Below, piece after piece: positions 57,246 through 64,000 of a stretch of 64,000 bases of DNA (its first letter is position 1; every line of letters starts with the position of its first letter). The position numbers and the translations under genes are program-made. A model generated the notes under the pieces. That model was not told where the DNA came from and searched no databases. It was given only the letters and a program-made list of their open reading frames with translations. Source of the DNA: Chryseobacterium sp. 18061 (GTDB lineage: Bacteria > Pseudomonadota > Gammaproteobacteria > Enterobacterales > Enterobacteriaceae); the NCBI GenBank assembly GCA_902706205.1, contig CACSKA010000003.1, positions 310,001-374,000 on the forward strand, given 5' to 3'.

Positions 57246-58271
57246 ATGGCCATTGCAAAAAAAATCACCATTAACGATGTCGCGCATGCTGCTGGGGTGT
57301 CGGTCGCCACCGTTTCGCTGGTGTTAAGTGGTAAAGGGCGTATTTCTACTGCCACGGGCGAGCGTGTCATTCAGGCGATTGAACATCTCGGATTTGTACG
57401 TAATCGCCAGGCGGCATCGTTGCGCGGCGGTCAAACGGGTGTTATCGGACTGATTGTCGGCGATCTCAGTTCCCCCTTTTACGCAGAGCTGGCCGCTGGG
57501 CTTATCGAAGCCCTCGAATCGCAGGGCAAAATGGTGTTTCTCACTCAGGGTGGGAAGAAGGGCGAGCACATGCTTCAGCGCTTCGATACTCTTGTGTCGC
57601 AGGGTGTGGACGGCGTGGTGATTGCCGGCTCGGTTGATCAGGGCATTGAACTGCGTGACAAAGCCGATGAAAGCGGGGTCCCGCTGGTATTTGCCTCGCG
57701 AGCAAGCTATCTCGATGACGTCGATTTAATCCGTCCCGACAACATGCAAGCGGCGCAAATGATAACCGAACATCTTATCCGACGTGGACACCAGCGCATC
57801 GCCTGGCTCGGTGGGTTGAGTGCGTCGTTGACTCGTGCGGAGCGCGTCGGTGGTTATTGTTCCACGCTGTTAAAATTTGGTTTACCGTTCCACAGCGAAT
57901 GGGTCGTTGAGTGCGAAACCAGCCAGAAACAGGCGTCACAGGCGCTGACGCAGCTCCTTCGGCACAATCCGACCATCACCGCGGTAGTCTGTTACAACAA
58001 CGTGGTAGCGATGGGCGCGTGGCTGGGGTTGATGCGTGCCGGGTGGCAGAGTGGCGAGCATGCAGTCGATTACTACGATAAACGGGTCGCGCTGGCGGCG
58101 TTTGCTGATGTTCCGGAAAAAGATCTCGATGACGCGCCAATGAGTTGGGTGATAACCCCGGCTCGGGAAATGGGAAAAAGCGTGGCGGAAAGAATGCTAC
58201 AGCGAATCGAAGACAGAAAGAGCACGGCGCGTAATCAGATTATGCCGCCGCGGCTGGTCAAACAGCAGTAA
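57246..58271 (+). CDS. malI: LacI-family repressor MalI
   Basis: A 341-residue LacI-type regulator, one residue shorter than E. coli MalI. The helix-turn-helix is ITINDVAHAAGVSVATVSLVLSGKGRIS, and the core has ASRASYLDDVDLIRPDNM and the LGG-SASLTRAERVGGYCSTLLKFGLPFHS segment shared with E. coli. It represses malXY and itself. Two operators and a CRP site lie in the 173-bp divergent gap. A strong terminator follows. Confidence 0.95.
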   Translation: MAIAKKITINDVAHAAGVSVATVSLVLSGKGRISTATGERVIQAIEHLGFVRNRQAASLRGGQTGVIGLIVGDLSSPFYAELAAGLIEALESQGKMVFLTQGGKKGEHMLQRFDTLVSQGVDGVVIAGSVDQGIELRDKADESGVPLVFASRASYLDDVDLIRPDNMQAAQMITEHLIRRGHQRIAWLGGLSASLTRAERVGGYCSTLLKFGLPFHSEWVVECETSQKQASQALTQLLRHNPTITAVVCYNNVVAMGAWLGLMRAGWQSGEHAVDYYDKRVALAAFADVPEKDLDDAPMSWVITPAREMGKSVAERMLQRIEDRKSTARNQIMPPRLVKQQ

Positions 58272-58299
58272 AACCGGCAGCAGGGCTGCCGGTTCTTTT
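58271..58299 (+). terminator. malI terminator
   Basis: AACCGGCAGC-AGG-GCTGCCGGTT followed by CTTTTA, overlapping the malI stop. It faces the convergent ydgA gene. Confidence 0.85.
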
Positions 58300-58300
58300 A

Positions 58301-59872
58301 TCAGTTTGGCGCGATGGCCGGGGCTGCGTCTTCCGGCGCAGGTACAACTTGACCCTGTGGCGCAGTGGATGGTGCGTCACTCTGCGGGGCTGGAATAGCA
58401 ACATCCGGCACGCCGAACATTCCGACAAAATCAGCCAGTGGCATTTTCTTTCCGTTCAGAGAGACCTGACCGTTCGAATATTGCAGGCTGGACTGAATAT
58501 TGTTGTCCTGCTGGGTGGTGATGCGGAACATCTGACCCATCGCCGCCAGGCCTTTCACCTGCTGACTTGCCAGCTTCTCGGCATCGGCCTGCTGATAACC
58601 TTCCAGACGCGCTACCTGAGTCATAAACTCGGTCGCCATATCCATTGGGATAACCAGTTTGCTGTCGAGCGACTTAACGCTGCGATCGACTTCCTGCGCC
58701 AGCGTTTGCGGGGCGATGGTCGCTTGGGAAGGATCTTTCAGGAACAGTGACAGATTAAAGGTGGTTTCGCCCTTGCTGTTTTTCCAGCTCAGCGGTGCCA
58801 CGGTAATCACCGGCTCGCCTTTCAGCAGGAGCGGCAGGGCGCCGAAGAACGCTTCGGTCACTTTCTGCTGATACACTTCCGGATTATCCATCACGCCAGG
58901 CTGCGCAAGCAGGGCCTGAACCTGGCCGTTGTACTGCTGGCTGAACTGGTGCCACGCCTGGCCGTCAATCTGACCAATTTTCAGCGCCAGTTTGCTGCTG
59001 CCCATGTCCTGGCCCTGAAGCTTCAGGCTGTTGAGCGCGTAGTCCAGCGTTGCGTCGATGGTTTTACCGTCTTTCGACAGGTTGGATTTACCGTCGATGG
59101 TCATGCCGTCGAGAAGCGCCAACTCTTTGCCTTCCACGGAAATCGCCATTTTATCCAGTGTCACTTTCTGATTGCCAATGCGTTCTGCGAAGCTGGTGAG
59201 CTTGCTGTCGCCGCTGGTTTTCAGGTTGTTGAAAGTGACCTGTACTTTCTGGTTGTATTCGTTAACTGCGTTAATCACGCCGCTTTCCATGTCACCGTTC
59301 AGAGCGAAAGCGTTGCCATCGCGGTCTGCATCAAGCTGGAATTCACCGCCGCTGAAAGCGACTTTCTCTTCGCCTTTTTCATAATTTAACGGTTTAAGGC
59401 TGATGTCGGAGCGGGTGTCACCGGCATAGCTGATGCGGGTGCTGATATCAAATGGAGACTGGCCTTTCGCCAGTTCGAACAGTTGTTTACTGGCCTCGTT
59501 ATTCACCAGTTTTGACTCAACGGTCGCCATCGCCGGAGCGAGATTAAAGGTTTTTAGCGACGCCAGAGGGAACGGACCGTGAGAAACGTTTTCATCCAGT
59601 ACGATGGTCTGACCGGGTTTCAGCCAGCTGCTTTTCGCGCCGTCTACCGGTTTAACTACCATCTGAAGATGGCTGCTGAACACGCCGCGCTGATAGTTTT
59701 GATAGGCCAGCTGAATACCGGCTTCCGGCGCGGTGCTTGCGAGCTGCGCATTGGCCTGCGCAACCATATCGGTCAGACGGCCTTCCAGCTGTTTACCGGT
59801 GTACCAGGAGCCCCCGGTCCACACCACTCCTAAAGCCACAATAATTCCAACTGCAACCAGCGATTTTTTCAT
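58301..59872 (-). CDS. ydgA: DUF945 protein YdgA
   Basis: A 523-residue protein with an N-terminal membrane or signal helix (residues 4-22), then DUF945 repeats (YQNYQRGVFSSHLQMVV, ISYAGDTRSDISLKPLNYEKGEE). It is about 20 residues longer than E. coli YdgA as I recall it, because of a proline/alanine-rich C-terminal tail. Likely an inner-membrane-anchored periplasmic protein; function is unknown. In E. coli uid genes and hdhA lie between it and malI, whereas here malI is adjacent. Confidence 0.92.
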   Translation of the reverse strand: MKKSLVAVGIIVALGVVWTGGSWYTGKQLEGRLTDMVAQANAQLASTAPEAGIQLAYQNYQRGVFSSHLQMVVKPVDGAKSSWLKPGQTIVLDENVSHGPFPLASLKTFNLAPAMATVESKLVNNEASKQLFELAKGQSPFDISTRISYAGDTRSDISLKPLNYEKGEEKVAFSGGEFQLDADRDGNAFALNGDMESGVINAVNEYNQKVQVTFNNLKTSGDSKLTSFAERIGNQKVTLDKMAISVEGKELALLDGMTIDGKSNLSKDGKTIDATLDYALNSLKLQGQDMGSSKLALKIGQIDGQAWHQFSQQYNGQVQALLAQPGVMDNPEVYQQKVTEAFFGALPLLLKGEPVITVAPLSWKNSKGETTFNLSLFLKDPSQATIAPQTLAQEVDRSVKSLDSKLVIPMDMATEFMTQVARLEGYQQADAEKLASQQVKGLAAMGQMFRITTQQDNNIQSSLQYSNGQVSLNGKKMPLADFVGMFGVPDVAIPAPQSDAPSTAPQGQVVPAPEDAAPAIAPN

Positions 59873-59883
59873 AGCGTTTGTCC

Positions 59884-59916
59884 ATAAAATAAAAACAGGC
59901 GGAATCGTCCGCCTGT
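59884..59916 (-). terminator. manA terminator
   Basis: On the minus strand ACAGGCGGA-CGAT-TCCGCCTGT is followed by TTTTATTTTATGG. It lies 53 bp after the manA stop and 23 bp before ydgA. Confidence 0.85.
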
Positions 59917-59968
59917 GAGGTCGTTAGGCTGCCTCAAGCTTAGCAAGAGTTGCCCCGATCTTCAGTAT

Positions 59969-61147
59969 TTACTTGAGCTTATTAAAAACCCGTGCGACAC
60001 GGCCGACACCGCTCAGATTAACCGGTGATTCGTTGGCGGAGACAAAAGCGGACTCACCAGGCTTCAGCACCAACTGCTGTTCACCTTTACGCAATACCGC
60101 TTCGCCTTCAACACAAAACAGGATCGCAGCGCTCTGCTGAGCAACGTCGGCACCCGCCGTGCTTAGGTCGTGCAAAGAGAAAGCAAAATCATCGACCGGA
60201 ATTGGGAAATCAAGCTCAGAACCGTTTTTAGCCGGCTGCGTCAGCAGTTCGGCCGCCGGTTTCGGCGTGAATTTCACGTTCGCCACCAGCTCTGGAATGT
60301 CGATATATTTCGGCGTCAGACCCGCACGAAGTACGTTATCGGAGTTCGCCATCACTTCCAGCGCCACACCCTGCAAGTAAGCATGTGGGGTTTCTGCGAA
60401 CAGGAACATTGCGTCGCCTGGATTGAGTTTCACCACGTTCAGCAGCAGCGGCGAGAACAGACCGCTGTCGTCCGGGTAGAACTGAGCGATAAAGCGAATG
60501 GTTTCCCACGGCTCGCCCTGCTGGCTGTTGAGTGCGGCTTTGAGTACGGCCAGCGCACGGGATTTTTCCTCTCCCTGCATATTCAGCAGGCTGGCGAACA
60601 GTTGACTCAGTCGCTCGGCGCTCGGGTCTTGCAGGAAATGGGCGATAGCGGTGTGCGCCCCAGAAACCGGCTGCAGCAGAGAGACGATGTCGGAAAACTC
60701 GCGGAAAGCGTTCATCGCCAGGAACGGGGTGAGGGCGAATACCAGTTCCGGTTTGTGGTTCGGATCTTTGTAGTTACGCTCGGCTGCGTCCAGCGGAATA
60801 CCCGCGGCGTTCTCTTTGGCAAAGCCGTCTTCGGACGCTTTCTTATTCGGGTGAACCTGAATAGAGAGCGGGTTATCGGCGCACAGCACTTTAAACAAGA
60901 ACGGCAATTCACCGAAACGGTCGGCAACGTTTTTGCCCAGCAGTGCGGCTTTATCGGCGTCGATAACGTCACGCAGACTGCGGACCTGGCCGCTGGTGTC
61001 GGTTATCTTCGAGCTGCTCTTCGGATGCGCACCCATCCAGAGTTCTGCCATTGGCAGGTTATCCGGGTTGGCGATACCGTAGAGTTCCGTTAACGCAGTT
61101 TTACTACCCCAGGCATAGTTCTGCACTGAGTTGATGAGTTTTTGCAT
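59969..61147 (-). CDS. manA: mannose-6-phosphate isomerase
   Basis: A 392-residue type I phosphomannose isomerase interconverting mannose-6-P and fructose-6-P. Zinc ligands Gln97 and His99 (SIQVHP) and Glu134 (HKPEL) match E. coli; the fourth, a histidine, is in FAETPHAYLQG. The ATG at 61145-61147 with AGGG seven bases upstream is preferred over an in-frame TTG two codons earlier. It is divergent from fumA. Confidence 0.97.
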   Translation of the reverse strand: MQKLINSVQNYAWGSKTALTELYGIANPDNLPMAELWMGAHPKSSSKITDTSGQVRSLRDVIDADKAALLGKNVADRFGELPFLFKVLCADNPLSIQVHPNKKASEDGFAKENAAGIPLDAAERNYKDPNHKPELVFALTPFLAMNAFREFSDIVSLLQPVSGAHTAIAHFLQDPSAERLSQLFASLLNMQGEEKSRALAVLKAALNSQQGEPWETIRFIAQFYPDDSGLFSPLLLNVVKLNPGDAMFLFAETPHAYLQGVALEVMANSDNVLRAGLTPKYIDIPELVANVKFTPKPAAELLTQPAKNGSELDFPIPVDDFAFSLHDLSTAGADVAQQSAAILFCVEGEAVLRKGEQQLVLKPGESAFVSANESPVNLSGVGRVARVFNKLK

Positions 61148-61347
61148 TATCAAGCCCTGTATTCATAAGGAAATTATCTGTTCGTATTAAACCAATAAAC
61201 CGCACAGAAGTAACCTTCTCAGGGAAAAAGTCGTACTAGTCTCAGTTTTTGTTAAAAAGTTGTGTAGGATATGCGGACTCGCTTTTCCCAGGGTCTATGG
61301 AAAACTGACCCGTGAACTAATCAGCCAACGTCGTAAGTGAGAGTACA

Positions 61348-62994
61348 ATGTCGAACAAACCCTTTATCTATCAGGATCCTTTTCCTCTGAAAAAGGATGA
61401 CACCGAATATTATCTCCTCAGTAAAGACCACGTCTCTGTTACCGAATTTGAAGGCCAGGAAATCCTTAAAGTAGACCCGCAGGCCCTCACGCTGCTGGCC
61501 AAACACGCCTTCCACGATGCCTCCTTTATGCTGCGCCCGGCGCATCAGCAGCAGGTCGCCGATATCCTGAATGACCCGGAAGCCAGCGAAAACGATAAAT
61601 ACGTAGCGCTACAGTTCCTGCGCAACTCTGATATCGCGGCGAAGGGTATTCTGCCGACCTGTCAGGACACCGGCACGGCGATCATCGTCGGTAAAAAAGG
61701 CCAGCGCGTCTGGACCGGCGGCGGCGATGACGCGGCACTGGCCCGCGGCGTGTATGACACCTACATCGAAGATAACCTGCGCTATTCACAGAACGCGCCG
61801 CTGGACATGTATAAAGAGGTCAATACGGGGACCAATCTGCCTGCGCAGATTGACCTCTACAGCGTCGACGGCGAAGAGTACAAGTTCCTGTGCATCGCCA
61901 AGGGTGGCGGTTCCGCCAACAAAACCTATCTGTATCAGGAAACCAAAGCGCTGATCACCCCGGCGAAGCTGAAAAGTTATCTGGTCGAGAAAATGCGTAC
62001 GCTCGGTACCGCTGCGTGCCCGCCGTATCACATCGCGTTTGTGATTGGCGGTACGTCCGCAGAAGCGACGCTGAAAACGGTTAAACTGGCGTCGACTAAA
62101 TACTATGACGGCTTACCGACCGCTGGTAACGAGCACGGCCAGGCGTTCCGTGACATTCAGCTTGAGCAGGAATTACTGCTTGAAGCGCAAAACCTCGGCC
62201 TCGGTGCGCAGTTCGGCGGTAAATACTTCGCCCATGACATTCGCGTGGTGCGCTTGCCGCGTCACGGTGCGTCGTGTCCGGTGGGAATGGGCGTATCCTG
62301 TTCCGCAGACCGTAACATCAAAGCGAAAATCAACCGCGAAGGCGTGTGGATTGAGAAGCTGGAACACAATCCGGGCAAATATATTCCTGAAGAAATGCGC
62401 AACGCCGGAGAAGGCGAAGCGGTAAAAATCGACCTCAACCGTCCGATGAAAGAGATCCTCGCCCAGCTTTCTGACTTCCCGGTTTCCACTCGTCTGTCGC
62501 TGAACGGCACCATTATTGTGGCTCGCGATATCGCCCATGCGAAACTCAAAGAGCGCATGGACAACGGAGAAGGTCTGCCGCAGTACGTGAAAGATCACCC
62601 GATTTACTACGCAGGCCCGGCCAAAACGCCGGAAGGGTATGCGTCGGGCTCTCTCGGCCCAACCACCGCCGGGCGTATGGATTCCTACGTCGACCAGTTA
62701 CAGGCGGAAGGCGGCAGCATGATCATGCTTGCCAAAGGCAACCGCAGTCAGCAGGTGACTGACGCGTGTCACAAACACGGCGGGTTCTACCTCGGCAGTA
62801 TCGGCGGCCCGGCAGCCGTCCTGGCGCAAGGCAGCATCAAAAGCCTCGAATGCATCGAATACCCAGAACTGGGGATGGAAGCCATCTGGAAAATCGAAGT
62901 TGAAGATTTCCCCGCGTTTATCCTGGTGGACGATAAAGGTAACGATTTCTTCCAGCAGATTCAGTCGTCGCAGTGCGACCGCTGCGTGAAGTGA
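61348..62994 (+). CDS. fumA: class I fumarate hydratase FumA ([4Fe-4S])
   Basis: A 548-residue iron-sulfur fumarase, the E. coli FumA length. The cluster cysteines are Cys105 (PTCQDTG), Cys224 (AACPPYH) and about Cys318 (VSCSADR). It interconverts fumarate and malate in the TCA cycle and is inactivated by superoxide. FumB is a close paralogue, but position beside fumC and manA identifies FumA. A strong terminator separates it from fumC. Confidence 0.96.
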   Translation: MSNKPFIYQDPFPLKKDDTEYYLLSKDHVSVTEFEGQEILKVDPQALTLLAKHAFHDASFMLRPAHQQQVADILNDPEASENDKYVALQFLRNSDIAAKGILPTCQDTGTAIIVGKKGQRVWTGGGDDAALARGVYDTYIEDNLRYSQNAPLDMYKEVNTGTNLPAQIDLYSVDGEEYKFLCIAKGGGSANKTYLYQETKALITPAKLKSYLVEKMRTLGTAACPPYHIAFVIGGTSAEATLKTVKLASTKYYDGLPTAGNEHGQAFRDIQLEQELLLEAQNLGLGAQFGGKYFAHDIRVVRLPRHGASCPVGMGVSCSADRNIKAKINREGVWIEKLEHNPGKYIPEEMRNAGEGEAVKIDLNRPMKEILAQLSDFPVSTRLSLNGTIIVARDIAHAKLKERMDNGEGLPQYVKDHPIYYAGPAKTPEGYASGSLGPTTAGRMDSYVDQLQAEGGSMIMLAKGNRSQQVTDACHKHGGFYLGSIGGPAAVLAQGSIKSLECIEYPELGMEAIWKIEVEDFPAFILVDDKGNDFFQQIQSSQCDRCVK

Positions 62995-62997
62995 TAA

Positions 62998-63026
62998 CAG
63001 GCCGCTCCTCGGGGCGGCTTTTTTTT
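62998..63026 (+). terminator. fumA terminator
   Basis: GCCGCTCC-TC-GGGGCGGC (G-U tolerant) followed by T8. Confidence 0.92.
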
Positions 63027-63044
63027 GGCACATTGCGATAAAAC
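63025..63044 (+). promoter_or_regulatory. possible SoxS/MarA box of fumC
   Basis: GCAC (63028-63031) and AAA (63040-63042) have the spacing of the soxbox consensus GCAC-N8-AAA. A -10-like AATACT lies at 63062-63067, putting the box over the -35 region. fumC is a known SoxRS target in E. coli. Confidence 0.5.
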
Positions 63045-63130
63045 AAAAGTTAAAAAGCTTCAATACTTAACGTTCTGGACGGCATGTGAGCTTCGTCGAA
63101 ACCCTTCACTTTGATTTCAAGGAGAAAGTC

Positions 63131-64000
63131 ATGACAATGTTACGCCGCGAGAGCGACTCCATGGGCGCGATTGAGGTTCCTGCAGACAAGCTGTGGGGCG
63201 CGCAAACCCAGCGTTCGCTGGAACATTTCCGCATATCCACCGAAAAAATGCCGGTTTCGCTGATTGCCGCGCTGGCGCTGACCAAACGCGCGGCCGCCAA
63301 GGTCAATCAGGATTTGCAGCTACTTCCGGCTGAGAAAGCCAATGCTATCGTCAGCGCCGCCGACGAAGTGCTGGCGGGCAAACATGCAGACCAATTTCCC
63401 CTCGCCATCTGGCAAACTGGCTCTGGTACGCAGAGCAACATGAATATGAACGAGGTTCTGGCCAACCGCGCCAGTGAGCTTCTCGGCGGCGTGCGCGGCA
63501 TGGAGCGGAAAGTTCACCCTAATGACGATGTGAACAAAAGCCAGAGCTCGAACGACGTATTCCCGACCGCCATGCACGTTGCGGCGGTGATCGCGATTCG
63601 CGAAAACCTGATCCCGCAGTTACAGATACTGAAAACGACGCTGAGCGGCAAATCACACGCCTTCGCTGATATCGTCAAAATTGGCCGTACGCATTTGCAG
63701 GACGCCACGCCGCTGACGCTCGGGCAGGAGATTTCAGGCTGGGTGGCGATGCTGGAACATAATCTAAAACATATCGATTTAACGCTGCCGCACTTGAGCG
63801 AGCTGGCGCTGGGTGGCACGGCGGTTGGTACCGGCCTGAACACCCATCCGGAATACGCCAGGCGTGTGGCGGATGAACTGGCGGCAATCACCAAACAGAC
63901 GTTTATCACCGCGCCGAACAAATTCGAAGCGTTAGGAACCTGCGATGCGTTGGTTCACGCCCACGGTGCGCTGAAAGGGCTGGCAGCGTCGCTAATGAAA
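63131..64000 (+). CDS. fumC: class II fumarase FumC (5' part, cut by window end)
   Basis: The first 290 codons of the oxygen-stable, iron-free fumarase. AGGAG lies seven bases before the ATG. The fumarase/aspartase segments are present: [16 protein letters not shown] near residue 100, NPNDD-type [19 protein letters not shown], and [18 protein letters not shown] carrying the catalytic histidine. The family signature GSSxMPxKxNP would lie beyond the right edge. In E. coli it replaces FumA under iron limitation or superoxide stress. Confidence 0.97.
   Translation, partial: MTMLRRESDSMGAIEVPADKLWGAQTQRSLEHFRISTEKMPVSLIAALALTKRAAAKVNQDLQLLPAEKANAIVSAADEVLAGKHADQFPLAIWQTGSGTQSNMNMNEVLANRASELLGGVRGMERKVHPNDDVNKSQSSNDVFPTAMHVAAVIAIRENLIPQLQILKTTLSGKSHAFADIVKIGRTHLQDATPLTLGQEISGWVAMLEHNLKHIDLTLPHLSELALGGTAVGTGLNTHPEYARRVADELAAITKQTFITAPNKFEALGTCDALVHAHGALKGLAASLMK

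Overview
The window is chromosomal DNA from a member of the Enterobacteriaceae that is close to, but not, Escherichia coli. From about 15.2 kb to the right end the gene order follows the E. coli mdtK-to-fumC stretch almost gene by gene, and most proteins have the E. coli length and catalytic residues. The genus cannot be fixed from sequence alone. Differences from E. coli as I remember it: no pdxY between tyrS and gstA, no uid/hdhA genes between malI and ydgA, a third tRNA-Val gene, and an extra glycoside hydrolase gene between cnu and blr.

Left part (1 to about 15.2 kb) is accessory. It opens with the tail of an MFS transporter gene, a shikimate-dehydrogenase-like gene and a ModA-like gene that lacks a signal peptide. 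These converge on a three-gene ABC importer of the MolBCA/FecCD type. A nearly perfect ModE-type box covers the promoter region of that importer, so I infer molybdate or tungstate uptake. A polar amino acid ABC importer and a YfiH/LACC1-type gene follow. Then comes a compact six-gene minus-strand cluster: a HisD-family dehydrogenase, an SDR, an MFS transporter, an alpha/beta hydrolase, an HpaI-type aldolase and a bicupin protein. A divergent LacI-family regulator flanks it, with two matching operators in the shared intergenic region. This looks like an uncharacterised catabolic operon and is the best candidate for an undescribed system.

Region 15.2 to 31.5 kb: three tRNA-Val(GAC) genes, mdtK, ribE, cfa (with a leader of about 211 nt), punC/punR, purR with PurR boxes, the 29-codon gene ynhF, ydhP, sodB, mepH, grxD, rnt, gloA, nemA, nemR (NemR operator inside its promoter spacer), ydhL, ydhF and sodC.

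Region 31.5 to 43.4 kb: ydhIJK divergent from slyA (with a SlyA box), slyB with a PhoP-type promoter, anmK, mliC, pdxH, tyrS, gstA, dtpA, a 578-bp gene-free stretch with a strong CRP site, and nth.

Region 43.4 to 64 kb: the complete rsxABCDGE electron-transport operon ending in nth, ydgK, cnu, the inserted GH1 gene with two abutting AscG/GalR-like operators, the small gene blr, ydgJ, add, malY-malX divergent from malI (two MalI operators and a CRP site), ydgA, manA, fumA, and fumC cut off by the right edge. Themes of the conserved part are oxidative and electrophile stress (sodB, sodC, nemRA, gloA, rsx, fumC), purine and nucleoside handling (purR, punRC, add) and cell-envelope functions (mepH, slyB, anmK, mliC).
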